Both the position numbers and the translations under genes were made by a program. From positions 5,468,001 to 5,532,000 of the forward strand of contig NC_044014.1 of NCBI RefSeq assembly GCF_900496995.4: 64,000 nucleotides of DNA. Reading direction: 5' to 3'. Under the pieces are notes generated by a model. The model ran no database searches and had not been told where the DNA came from. It saw only the letters and a list, made by a program, of their open reading frames with translations. Positions 9,388-23,018 of this stretch are shown here, piece after piece. Position 1 is the stretch's first letter, and each line of letters starts with the position of its first letter. Source of the DNA: Aquila chrysaetos chrysaetos. Taxonomy: Eukaryota; Chordata; Aves; Accipitriformes; Accipitridae.

Positions 9388-12300
9388 GGCAGCTCCTGCT
9401 CGCCCCCTCGCTGCTCCGGAGGTGCTCGGAGCCTCAGGGCAAGGTGGGTGCTAGCAATTAGCACAAGGTTAATCAGCCGGCAGAAAAAAAAAAAAAAAAA
9501 AAGAAAGAAAAAAAAAAAAAGGCTGATCCAATTTGTCTGGCAGCTGTGCAACCGCCAGCACCTATAGACAGAGGCCTTCTCGCCATATGCTCTTTTAGCA
9601 CGCGCAAGGCAGTTTAATCACACACAAGCACCTTCCCAGAGAACAAGACATCATTTCCAAAGCTAGTAGGGAAAGGTATAACAAGAACTAATAGCTGGAA
9701 ATCGAGCACGGCCGATTTTTCAATTACAAGCCGATTAAACTTTTGAAAAGACTACCAACCTGTAATTATTTAAGTGTATCTTTATCAGGCACCCGATAAC
9801 CAAGGGCCTAACGAACTTTACAAACCATTAGGCAAGATGAAATGCTGTTAACTGTTAAGATGAGCTGCGACTAAGAAACTGAGGGTGCCAGGGACTACAT
9901 TCATACAGAAGGATACAAACTCTTTTCCCTTACAAAAAGTGGAATAATCTTTAGCAAGGAGCCACCAGAGCAGGTGGAAGCACAGCATCCCAAGTGTCAG
10001 AATTCAAACCTAATTGTTCCAGGGAACAATATAAAAATCTCATCAAACTGTGACCACAAACCCACAAATGTGCAAAACTTACTTAACTGCTTGGTGTAGT
10101 ACCTGAGGGTGGGAAACCACGTAGACTCTAACGTTGCCAGTAAAAGCTCCAGTACCAACCCCTTACATCTGCTGTTACATCCAGTAACTCCTATGCTGTG
10201 CAAGAAAAGAGATTTCAGGAGAATTACTTCACTTCTGAAGTGACCAAAATAGTAAAGTAGTAATCTGGAACAACTCACAGCAAAAATTCCTTAGTGTTAA
10301 AATCATTACAGTGTTAAAAAGTCTAAGAAAAAGCTCAAAAATGTTTACAATTTTAAATATTTTTAAAATATGTGTGTATATATATAAAAAATATGGATAG
10401 ATACCATGGTAGTGTTTCCAAATTATTTATTGTTTATTGGCTACTTTTAATAAGCTTTGGGGTTTCGGGATTTTTTTTCCCCCTTTTAAACAAAGACAAG
10501 TCTTTAAGGAAAGATGAACAGTTTCTAGGAAAAAAAATATATAAGTCCAGAAAAGATCTTATAAGCTCCTATTTAGAAGCAGAAAGAAAATATTCAAAGA
10601 CCAGTGAATTACTGTGGGGTTTAGTCCTACCCCGCCCAGAAAGGCTATCTGCTTTTCTATCACATTACCTTTGTCAGGTAACTTACTGTTTGAAGCTGTT
10701 GGAGCCTTATCTCCCTAGGTAGGAAAAAATCACAGGTAGTGGGAAAGCTCCTTGTTCAGTCGTCCTCTCTCCATGGATGTCTGTGTCTTTTTTAGCTTGG
10801 TATCCTTTGACATCGGTCATTCTAGGGAGCAAAGGCAAGGCATGAAGAGAGGCTCAAAAATAGATTAACAAAAGCCCTTTTGACAGAACCCCCCTCAGAA
10901 TAGTTATAATTTAGTAAGTCAGTACCCTAGTTCAAAACCTAAATAAAGTGAATGCATCCTTGCCTCAAGAAAGGAGTTATTAATCCATGAAAGTATAAAG
11001 TGGTTACTTAACTGTTCATCTTATAAAGTTTGCAAATCTTCAGCTATATATATAACTACTTCAAGAACTACTGCAAGTTTATGGTGTTCTCGCACAGAAG
11101 CTTGGAATTATATTTATCTTTTCTGTGATGTATGATTATTTTTTTGCACAAATCAGCCAGCACTATCACCTTCAACCTCTTTGACAGACTACTGAAGACC
11201 TGTGATACACTAGCCAATATTTTTTCTTAAATAAACAGAACAGAAAAGGGAAGTACATTTGTTGATAGACAGATAAGGGTTAAACACTGCAGAGGAAATA
11301 AAATATATCCCAAGGTCTTAAGTGAAAACCATCAATTAGCAGTTGACTTCTAATTAATTAGCAGAGACTAGTATTGAGGACCTTCTGCTGTTATGTGTTT
11401 TGTTTCTTAAACCAGGTAAGGATGGGAATCTTAATCTGAGTATTAAAATATAATTTTTTTTATAATACTGTTATAGGTTTCACATGGGTGCACACACAAC
11501 TGAAAATAAACACCTCACTTTCCAGAATAACCGAGATAAGTCTTTGAGGGTTTCATAACTTAATTTACTGACAAATATATTTGTTAATTACCCATCTAAT
11601 CTGCGTAGAAGTGCATTACACCTGAAAGGCGCTGTAAACCCAGAAAGAATTATTTCTGCCCCATCGTAATGTTTTCACACAGAATGGCTGTCCACGCCAG
11701 CAGACATTTATCAATACCCAGAGAGACCAAAACTGTGGTCTGAAAAATACTTACACTTGAGAGACTTGCTAGTAAAATATTTCATCTCCTACTTTTCAAA
11801 GGGAACTCGACGATAGGAGGCTGCATCTAGAGATCACATGCTACAAATTCTTCTGAAGGTATGAAAGTTTGGCTACTGCTGTCGGCGATCCAGAATTTGC
11901 CCCGACATTCAGCCTCAGCCCTCCTCTCAGTAGGGGTCAGGACAGAAGAGAACAGCCTTTCCCGCAGCATGACCGTATGCTTTATATTACCTATTACGAA
12001 AACAAGTTTTCCTGGATGCCTGTGAAGATGTTTGCCACGTCACCCAAGATGTATCATTTACTGCCTTTGAAATTTCAGTTTCACAAAGCAGCAAAACACC
12101 TTGTATTTAGAGAGCTGCTACCTCCAGTGGTTTCCTTTCTTATGTTGCTACCGCACAGGGGGGTGCCGAGGAGGTGGCTTTGGAGTAAGCACCTGGGCAC
12201 ACCTGGGAAGGGTGGGAAGCAAGGAGCAAGTAAAGGATGGAAAAAAAAAAAAAAAAAGAGTACACTTGGCAGGAGAAAAAGGGGTGAGTGTTACAGTCTG

Positions 12301-15300
12301 GGTCTAGAAGGGTCCTGGCCAGAAAAGAGGTTTGGGGAAGTTTGAGATGACCAGAATGCCTATATTCTGAGCAAACTTAAACAGCTTGGACTTCGCAGAA
12401 AGCTTTTCTAGGTTTATTATGACTGCGTTATCGTTTTGCTTCGTTCATTAATGGCTTTCTCCCAGATTTTCTAGGGGAAAATTTATGCTGTCCTAAATAC
12501 TTTTGGCCAGGGTGTAACACCCCTACCCCCACCCCCCAAAACCCCAGGACTTCTCTACTTTGCAGGACTTCTCTGTTTTGTTAAACAAATATTTACTTTT
12601 TTTTAATTAAAAAAATAAAAGCTTTTAAAAAACATGCTGGATTCATTGCTACATACAGAAAAAGTGCCATTACTTTGAAAGAGAATGGCTGCAAACCAGG
12701 GAGTTTAAAACTGCGTACTCTTTTCCAGATGTGAATTCAGCCCTGGTGCTTGACAAGCATAGCTGCTGGCATAATTTACAAAATAAATGAATGATCAGGG
12801 TGTCTTCTATAAAGCCTCACAGGAAACCAAGCAACTGCCCCAAGAAACAATTGCTAATCTGAACAAATTAAATATGTCTTTGTATACACGTGTTTTTTTT
12901 CCCCTCGATGTCAGAGGGCAATCCTACAACTAGGAGTACAAGTATTACACTACAGGCAGGGACTGTAAAACAAGCGTTGAAGCTTCATAAATTACTTAAT
13001 TTATAGAAAAGGAATGCACTGCTATGAAAACATGCAGTTGACACCCACCTGTTGAGAAAAGATATTACTTAGGTGTCCTGATGTGCTTAGTTATCATCAG
13101 GAGAATGGGGGCATTAGGAATGTAGTCCAACAGAGTGGTTTAAATTCTTAAAAGATGCGTTCACTATGCATAGATATGCAAAATTACAGTGTCATTTTAA
13201 ATGTAAATCCCTAATTACAGTGTCAAAGGTACCACTTTGAAGAGCAATATTCGACTACTACTACACCATTACACAGTGCCTTTACAAATGAGTACCAGGT
13301 TCTTTTTCTCAGAGAGGTTGCACAGAAAATCTGAAGCGAAAAAACAAAGCAGACATTTGGGACATGATTCAGTTAGAATAGGACTCAACGCTTAATTTTT
13401 CCAGAGAGTAGCCTTCATTACTTCAATGGAAGATCTCAAAAGCACCTTTAGCAGCTTACTGGCTTGGAGCATCAAATAGTTATATAGATTGTGGTCCAAA
13501 ATACAGATGAAGATACTAAAAAAACTGATAAAAGGTAAAACTATACATAGCACAGAGAGCTTCTATTTTTTTATTTCATTTTAACTTTTAGACTAAAAAT
13601 GCTCTGTCCAAATTTCCCCTTCTTTCATTTCTTCCCTCTCCCCCACCTCAGATTAATATGGAATCTTTATAAGAACAGTAATATTTCTGACCCACACCTT
13701 CAGAGTGCGCCTTTTTGATGTGCTCACTAATTTCTCCATCCATTATAATATAGACTTCCTATAAAGCCTAAAAAAAAATTAGCCTTTGAATATCAACATT
13801 TTCTACTAATACAGCCATTTTTATGACGGCGATACCCTGTGATGCCACACGCACTTTTAACTCATTTCTGTATAGAATTTTGACTTCTGAACATATATAT
13901 GCAATTGCAAAACCTCAAAGCCAAAAAGTAAAATTATTAAAATGGCAGCTCAGTTAGTAAAGAACAAAGTTTCAAACTGGTTTGGTCCCCTTCAAACTGT
14001 AGACCCAATTACCCTGCTCTACCTCCAAACTCTTTGTCTCGCATTACTTTGCCTACCAAAAGCAGAGACAGTTCCCTTCCAGTCCAGTAGTTGAAGAGAC
14101 TGTACTCCCATGAGACATTTTAAAGGTCCTTCTGACCAGCTGCATCGCTCTAGATAACCAGTTTCCAGGTACGTTCCAGAAATTTTAAACTGCAGTAATT
14201 GAAAGTCAGCTAGCTCAGCTCCAGACCTCTTAGTACAGAAAGTTACTGCCTTCCACTGCTAGACATAGGCACGTCTTTCAAGCAATAATTACTGTTTTCA
14301 GCCTGCACATTTTATACAATCATCTAACATACATATATACACATAGATACTTGCTTCTCATTCAAAAAAGGCTACTCTTATGAGACTGAATTACTATCTA
14401 GCTATTAGCAATAGGTTTCTCTTGTACTGGTTTATCACAGGAAAACATCAGAAATGTCACTGATTTATTTTGTTAATGCTGGGGTTTGAGTTTTGCTACT
14501 TCAGAGAATTTTCATACTACGAAGTGTCAGTTCTTCAATTTCTTCCGTTTCAAGTATTTTTTACTATCCTCTGATTGCCTGTAATTGCTTTCCACAGTCA
14601 GTAGCATCACGAAAAGCTTCACGCTTTCATTATTCACTGGACAAGCTAACAGATTATTCACTTTTTTCTTATAACATCATAGCTTCCTCAGGAGTAAATC
14701 AGTATTGTAAACAAAAGCTGCAGGGAGAAAGGGATGTTTGGTTTTGTCTTCAACCAATTTGCTGCCACTGTTATTCAAAGCTTACAAGGAGCAAGAGTTT
14801 AAAACAAACAAACAAACAAACCAACCAACTCTGAGTAGTCCTGTGACTTAAAAACTGCAGTTTCAAGATGGATTTTTAAGATTCAGAAATATACTTAAAA
14901 AGTAAATGCCTGACTTGAGTCTCAAGTTTTAAAGCTAGAGCACGACCTCTAGGTGGTGCTGACATCCTGTTATTCCATGAGGTTAAGGCACATGCCAGTT
15001 TATTAAACTACGTTCTGCCCTTTGGCAGTTACCTTCAGGCACGTGGACTGCAGAATTAGCAGTTACAATTTCTGTAAATTTTTTATTCTAACACAGTGGG
15101 TTTAAATCTATAACCACAAAAAATAACTCAATCCCCTCTTCAGTAAAGGGGCAACAGCAAGCACACAGCAAATGAAAACATGCAAGACAGCAGGGAGTAA
15201 GACAGAGCACCCAAGTCATTTCAGTGACCACAGTTCAGGTCTCAACTGGCTGGGAAAGGTAACTAAGATTTTTAGGAAAATAATTAGAGGATCAAAAAGT

Positions 15301-16439
15301 TGAAAGCTAAACAGCAGAGATGCATGCGGTAAGATAGAACTAGAAACGGTATTTTCAGCTCCTTTAAATGAGTTTGAGTTGCAGCCAGTAATTGCATTTT
15401 ACTCTCACATTTATTACTAGGAAGAATAAACTGCATCGCTGTACATGGATTAGTATCTAACTTGGCGTAGCAAGGACCTTACTGAAACTTCAACTCTGTA
15501 CTGCCGCAATTGGGCTGCTTTTGGAACTTAGTGATGTTAGGATAAAACTGAAAATGTCTAGTTTAAATGGAGATGGGCTACCAAAGGTACAAGTGTATAC
15601 ACATTTCATACCAACTCTGGCCTGTGGTGCAACTGGTTAAAATGGAAGCTTCAAGACACTCAGTGCAGTGACTCTTCTAGAAGTCGTATGTTACAGAGTA
15701 AAAAGTTGGGGCCAACGGCATGCACATTTTGATACTAGTTTAACTGGAGATGTGTACATACCTGGAATAATTCACAGTCAGAAGATGTCGCAGTCAAACT
15801 GGAATTTGGGTAACTGTGTACAGCATATATAAAATACCTTATTCAATTACTGTTCTTTATCTGAAGCTTGCGTCCCATTGAGACAGACCGATTAAATGTC
15901 CTGCTTCACAAAAGGGAAAAACAGACTTGAGAAATGCAGTCACTCAAGTGTGATGATGTCACACTGTCTACCACACAGACAGTGAGGTGCTTCCAGATGT
16001 CATATAGGTGCCGTTATTTCAGGAAAGCATTTTTGAGGGAGAACCTTTCTTATGCAATGGTATAAAACCAGAAGAGTGCATGTTACATTTTGTCCTCCTG
16101 GGGTGTTTTTTTTACCCTTTCAGATGGTGCCTGAGTGTTTCCAAATGGTTAACTTGACATTACTATGCATCACCTCTTCCCTTCCATTGATGCAAAAGAA
16201 ACCTGATCGATTTCCCTTGCATAACATGTAAAAATTCCACAGAAGAAACTGAGAACAGTAAAAGAAAGACAGCTCATTCTGTTAAATTTCTTTCTTAGGC
16301 TACACAATCTGATCAGATTTGAAGAATTAGAAAGACGTTAGAGCTGGATAAAAGATAATCTGACCTCTTCTATGCTAAAAAGGAATATATTGTTCTGATA
16401 AAATATTTAACACGGTGCAAGGAAACTCAGTCAGATGTA
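9388..16439. other. intergenic DNA between PLEKHA1 and HTRA1
   Basis: No exon of a known gene was recognised on either strand. Contents are A-rich runs (9483-9520, 12241-12258), an AAAC repeat (14800-14822) and otherwise unique AT-rich sequence. The segment 9560-9860 is free of simple repeats and rich in homeodomain-like ATTA and GATA-like motifs. Human ARMS2 sits at the equivalent position, but no comparable ORF was identified. ARMS2 is reported as primate-specific, so absence is expected. Confidence 0.6.
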
Positions 16440-18601
16440 TTTTAAGTTACCCAAACTGATTTATTGACAATTTAAATGTGACATATTTACAGCACTGTTT
16501 CTAAAATAATTTAACAATTTTCATAGATTTATAAAAGTACTGATAAATAGGAGACCCTGACAATTACCAACCACAAATATTTCCCTGTGCTACTGAACTA
16601 CAACAGTAGTTCTTTTCTTTTTTCTTTTTTTTTTTTTCCTCTTTTTGTAAGTCCCATAATGGAGCTGCTTTACCTCCACCCAATGTGTAAAATTGCCAAT
16701 ACCAAAATATAATAAAATGAACATGCAGTGTGAAAGCTGTACCAGAGCAAATGATTTCAGATGTTAGACTACAGTAAAAATATTTCAATGCAAAGTGTCT
16801 TCCACACAGAATGTATTTATGAAAAAATAAGCTTTTAAAGAGCTATTGTTTTATCTTTATAGAAGTTAAAACCTACAATACTAGTACAGACATTTACAGT
16901 AACTTCCAATTCTGTGGTAGTTTTCACATATATCTAAAGAGTCAAACAAAACCAGTAATTTACAAACACCACTGCCTTAAGACAGTGGTTAGTTAGCTTA
17001 TGGATAAAAAAAAAAAAAAGGTGCTGATATAATTTAAAGTTTTGAAATTAGATGGTATCTCATTCTTATGACACCAATTATTCTATCCTTGGATCAACAA
17101 ATTATTGTGGTAAAGCCATCCATATCTCTCAAGCAGGAAGTCAGTTTGGAAGTTGGAGAGAAGATGGACTTGTATGGTATCTATCTTAGGTTCCAGTAGA
17201 CAAAAAAAAAAAGTATCGCAAAGCTGGACAATCTGAATCACAATAAGCAGCAGCATGAGATATTTGTGGGGTTTTCATTAAAGCAAACATTTTTCAAAAA
17301 TGATGAAAAGTACACAATCTAATCCAATACTTGAAATGTAAAGGTTTTCATTTGCATCACTGAAGCCCCATAACACAGTGTACACAAACAACTATTCATT
17401 TTTTAAAAACATATTGCACAGCTAGTAGGTGCAATACCAGAACACTGGTATCCCTAGCATAAGTCTTCTATTTTAAATAGCTGTTTCAAACTACGCTATT
17501 CAGAACAACTCCAAGCCAACGTTCAAAACCATTAAGAATGGTTTGTGTACATAACTAATTCAAAAGTGTTTCAACAATGTGAGAAAAAACACAGGCACTT
17601 AAGATTATTAGTGCACCAAAAGTTATAGGCCACAATTGCATGACTATGAACAGTTCAGTACCAATAATGACAAGACTAAACGAGGAGGTCTTCCACTGAT
17701 CAATATAGAAACAAGAACTGTTCACAAAGCACTGATAAGAAAACCATTCTCAAAACAGTAATCAAACGATACGTTTAAACATTTAAAAAAAAGATTGCTG
17801 CAAAGCCTAATGTAACACAATATAAACCCTTACTTGGTTCAAAAGATCTAAAGTGTCCAAATTTGAAAGTCCAATTTCTCTTCTCCCCCCTCCAAAACAC
17901 CATTACATGCAGTCCATTAAAATCCAAATGTGCAAAAAGTTATAACCCACCTTTAGGAGTGCATCAAAAATAGGCTGACTATTCAAAATATTATTTTAGT
18001 GGAAATTTTACAGCACCATAATTAGAATTCCAAGGGAGTTCAGAATTCTTGTTCTGATAACAAATCAGTTGACACTGTTGATCCTAAAGAACAGAAGAAA
18101 CATTTTCTGCATTTCCTGGTATCTGAAAGTCATGGAGAGAAACAATTCTCATCTATGCCTAAAACCTTACTGTAATTCAAAATGAAATTAAATAATCACA
18201 TTTGTTGGCAGTAAGTTCTCCAGAATATAACATTAGTTGTAAATTTAGTAAATTTGCCAGATTAGGAATGACAAATTGCTGGTACCTTGCTTACTTGCAG
18301 AAGTACTTTTTTGTTTTTGTCTTCCTCCCCCCCCCAAATTGTGCAGTTGGGCCCCTCCCTAGTAAGTGATTTACTGTCAGGCTTTGAGAAAACGCGTAAG
18401 GTCCATTTCTGACCCTCAGCTGAAAGGCAATATACAAACATATTATATATACACATGTGTGCAGAGAAACACACACATACATATATAAAAATCAGTGTTC
18501 CGGTTTTTTGTTCTCATTTCCTATAATTTTCTTTGGTTAAAAGTCCGAGCAAGGAAATCAGAGGACCGAACAAATGGATCATTCTCCAAACACTTCCATC
18601 A
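16440..18601 (-). other. PLEKHA1: PLEKHA1 3' untranslated region (inferred)
   Basis: Sequence between the TAG stop and the candidate poly(A) signal. It is AT-rich, has no splice-competent ORF I would trust, and includes a run of A and AG on the transcript strand (16612-16640 on plus is T-rich). The extent depends on the poly(A) call. Confidence 0.5.
16460..16465 (-). terminator. PLEKHA1: candidate PLEKHA1 polyadenylation signal
   Basis: AATAAA on the minus strand, in the context GTCAATAAATCAG. It is the first canonical hexamer I found downstream of the stop codon at 18602. Use of it gives a 3' UTR of about 2.1 kb. Confidence 0.5.
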
Positions 18602-18991
<390 letters not shown>

Positions 18992-21003
18992 TCAGATTTC
19001 ACTCAGAAAAAAAATTCAAGGCAGAAAATACACAAAGCGAAGCATCAGCCACAGCAGCAGGAGGCAGGTGCTTTCTCAAGGTAGTGTATTATTAAATGTG
19101 AGCTTACAGCAGTATGTGACAGCAACATCAGTTTCTTCATTTGAGGAAATTAAATTTCTCAAATCAAGCTCAGCGTCTCTTTAGACTTTATAATATAGTC
19201 CAGCAAATTGAGGCTTCTCATTTTACTAAGATGCTAAGTAACCTTTTGAAGATAACACTTTAAAGGCCATCGAAAGTGACATCTTTCCAAGAGAAAAACA
19301 TATTCAAAGGTATTCATATACATCAGGCACTCGTATCCTAAATCCTGAAGTAATGCACATGTTACAGTTCCCTCTTCTTGGGGTACCAATCTCCCGAATT
19401 GTTCCAGGGACCAAACAAAAATAGTAACTATTTTATGCTATCAAGACTATGTAACAATTTCCGAAGTTAATGGAAACTGATCTTTAAGCTATTCCTTCTA
19501 ATTGTCATTATTTTCTTGTGTTTATTATTAACTGCCATTCTGTTGACCTTTACATAACTCTATTAGATTGATACTGTGAAAATTATCTTCCACCATTTAC
19601 TCAGTGATAGAAAGAAGTTCCCAGACTACCTAGGAATGATTTATGTCTAAAGCATAGGCACAGAATGCCATTTTAGATGTCCTAGGTTATCCTGCCTGAC
19701 CTCCAGCTGTATCTCCCGAACAAAAAATTCCTCAGGTTCTTCATCGTATCTATCAGTCCTGTAAGGATGTCTCACATACCTAAGGATATCTAAACCAGCG
19801 CTGGATACAGTGTTAAATGATATGATCAAAATGATGTGCGATGATGCAGTGAATACTTCCCTTTGCATGCATTAGGAGCTGCAGCTGCTGCCACTTCTGC
19901 CATCACCAGTGTTAGTACGTGAACTAAAGAAATCTGCGAACCCATGTGCGTACACAAATCAAGTCACTTTTCAAGCACATTTGTTAGCAAAAAAACCATC
20001 ACAGATGTGTGTCCAAGATGCAATTATACATCCTAAATGAAACATTTTTTCACAGCAGTTTTCCAAGCTTCTTTTCGAATGCTATGACATGCATTCATAA
20101 ATTTAATCATAATGGATTCTGCCAAGTACTACTGTATTTCTTTTTGTAAATTAACTAATATCATTGGGTGAAGGAGCTGTGCAACTTTTTTTGGACTTCA
20201 GTTTTGTGTTCAATCTCAGTGAAGTATTTCACATTTTTTACATTGCCTTATTTCATACTTGACCTGATACTCCACTTTAAGAAAAATATTTGATTTAGGA
20301 GAACATATGATTCAGCGATTTCCCTACTATCCTTCTTATTATTAATAATTTTAGTTCAACAAATAGGACAAAAATAAGGGATATTAGGACAAGGTCTCTA
20401 TAATAAACTTTTTGCTAAATTGAACTGAAGGATGCTCAGATTTTACTACCCACACTGACTGTAATTTCACAGTTAAGAGACTATGCTGCTGCATTACTCC
20501 TAAGGTGTACTGCTTTGAACAGCGTACCGATTATACATTATAATGCTTCTACGTTTGAACTAATAATTTCATGCAGAGACTTATAAGCCATGCAAATCAG
20601 GCTACAACATTATCCTTCCAATTACTAGAGTTACGACGTGCATTTTTTGTGTGCACGCATCTGTATTAGTTTGTGGGTAGCTTAAATTTAATTTTGCTTT
20701 TGCGCAGTTTCAAAAAAATGTAAAGTAAAATGGAAATATGAACTCTCATGCAAATTATGTTTAATACTTTCCTATTAAAATGACATCACATAACTTACGT
20801 TTAAACATATACTATGCTTTGAAGTATAAATACATGTTTTTGCCATTTTTAATTTCCAATTATTTTAAAAGTAAGAAAAAACAGTGCAAACCTGTAAGCG
20901 AATGATACAATTTATGAGTTAGTTTTCAGTAATGGTAATGGCAACAGGTAGCATTATTTTTAGTTTTTTATAGTGCAAATTAGTCTCTAGTCCTAGCCCT
21001 CCG

Positions 21004-21108
21004 TTAAGAAGGCAAGTTTACATGAGAGCCCACATACGTGCTGCATTCACCAGTTCTTGATGTATACCTCTGTATACAAGGATTCGACAGCCTTCTGGCC
21101 TGCCGCAT
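21004..21108 (-). CDS. PLEKHA1: PLEKHA1 alternative terminal exon (candidate)
   Basis: Inside the intron between exons 11 and 12, a GTGTTCCAG acceptor at 21109 opens a frame that continues exon 11 in phase 0. It gives 34 residues beginning MRQARRLSNPCIQRY and ending SHVNLPS before TAA (21006-21004). A GTATGT inside the exon would leave the wrong phase for exon 12, so it reads best as a terminal exon. The encoded tail is basic and lacks the SDV PDZ ligand; the isoform would be 336 residues. I recall a very similar C-terminal sequence in alternative PLEKHA1 products, but could not check this. A pyrimidine-poor acceptor suggests optional use. Confidence 0.65.
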   Translation of the reverse strand: MRQARRLSNPCIQRYTSRTGECSTYVGSHVNLPS

Positions 21109-22217
21109 CTGGAACACAGTGCAAAGCTAAGATTAGAGTAACCTATACTTGGGGAAAGAAGAGAAGAGAGGGGAAAAAGAAGTGATGCAGACAGTAATAG
21201 CTAGATTGCTCAGTTAGCCCCACAAAAAAAGCATACACAAGGAAGAGTTATCTGCATATTTTCATTCCCCCAAAAAGAAACAAAATTTCCGATAGGAAAT
21301 TTTATTTAAAAGCATGAAGCAGCTCCCAGCTGCAAAAAATAACTGAGAGCTTAGATTGAATTAACAGAAACACAGTATCAATGCAAATGTGTAGTCAAAA
21401 GCCAGACTTCAATTATCAGATTTCAGATTATGGGGGTAATGATATATTCAGCTTATTACAAAACATCCCATAGCCAGAAAATGAAAACCATAGCTTGCAA
21501 CATCTGAACCGTAAAGTATTCCATGTTAAAACTGGACATACTTGGAGACACTGTGACACTACAGTAACGTTCACTGTTCACAAGTTAATGTACTTTGTAC
21601 TGAACATCTAATACAGTTTAAATGCAAGTATCTATGAAATGTTGGCATCCACATGGCTTCACAAATATTAAGATTTGTCACAGTGCCTCAGTTCAGTAAT
21701 GCTAGATGGTGTTCACACTACGTTTCCAACAGCAAAAACTAATTCATGCGAGCAGAGATCTCTTAGAGAAGTTACTTTAAATTTGAATCTGTATCTGCAA
21801 TAGAATAAGTTATCAACAACAGAGAATGACAATTTAGTAGCTAAGAGCTGTTAAAAACAAATCAGGATATCATAATTTGACTGCAAAATTCAGCAATTAG
21901 CAGGAACACCTCGCAGGAATTAGAAAGTTTCAATTTTACTCCCAAACTAGTAGTAGTGACAAAGATCACGCTGAACTCAGAAGATATTTTTTTTTCTAGG
22001 TTAGCACTTGCATTATCCATGTGTTCAAGACAATACAACGCACATAAAGTTACATACAGATAAGACTAAGATAAGTGCTCAATTAAAAACGCGAAGTATT
22101 TTATGCCAGTCTGTATGAAAGTTCATGCAAAGGTGCTGCATTACTACAGGACAGGATAGAGGACAGGCGAAAGGAAAAAACAACTAGAACTTCATGTGCA
22201 CAAATGAGTATCAACTA

Positions 22218-22430
<213 letters not shown>

Positions 22431-23018
22431 CTACTTTAGTGGTCTGTTATTTAAAGCCTTAGGGACTTCCATTTCTTAAACCAGACATTTCTTAAAATCG
22501 TACCCTGAATTTACTATTATTATGTATATGGTTCTATAAAATAATAAGCAAGAAATAAGTATTTTCGTACTATTTGCATATTCTAGACTCAAATTTTTAC
22601 TTTCAGCAAAATAAAAATCAAATGCCCACAGAAATTCTTACAGGAGATCTGCCGACCCCTCGTAGCAGACTTTGGTCAATGACATAACTTCTGTACTTCT
22701 CAGTCACTGTTGCACTTCACTTCTATGAGGTATTTACTGAAGAGTTACAGTCAAATAAAAATCAGTCTCTGTCAGGGGTCAGCTGAACATTTACTTAGAA
22801 CAACAATCCAACGAAGATGCAATAGATTAACAGTGAATACCAAGGGTGTACGTATCTGGGATAAAGACAGATAAAAAGCTAAAGCTATCTCCTAATTAGG
22901 TTGCAGCTTTATTAAACTAGCACATCCACCCAGCAAGAAATATCTGCAACATGTCACTCAATTATGTTCTGCTATAGGACAGCTCAAACTCAGCATCTGG
23001 CACCACTGCTTGTATTGG

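Larger units (their letters stand above)
7640..9440. promoter_or_regulatory. HTRA1: CpG island over the HTRA1 promoter and exon 1
   Basis: GC content and CpG frequency rise sharply between about 7640 and 9440, centred on the HTRA1 start codon. The island carries GC boxes, long G/C homopolymers, a CCGTGACAC tandem array and a GGA repeat. It probably acts as the HTRA1 promoter. Boundaries are by eye. Confidence 0.75.

Noticed and set aside
18421..18487. Possible CA/TA microsatellite
   Set aside because: Only short mixed ACAC and ATAT runs; below what I would call a distinct repeat.
19647..19868. 73-codon minus-strand ORF in PLEKHA1 intron 11, considered as an extra exon
   Set aside because: No acceptor or donor in phase with exons 11 and 12 and no similarity to PLEKHA1; probably repeat-derived or chance.
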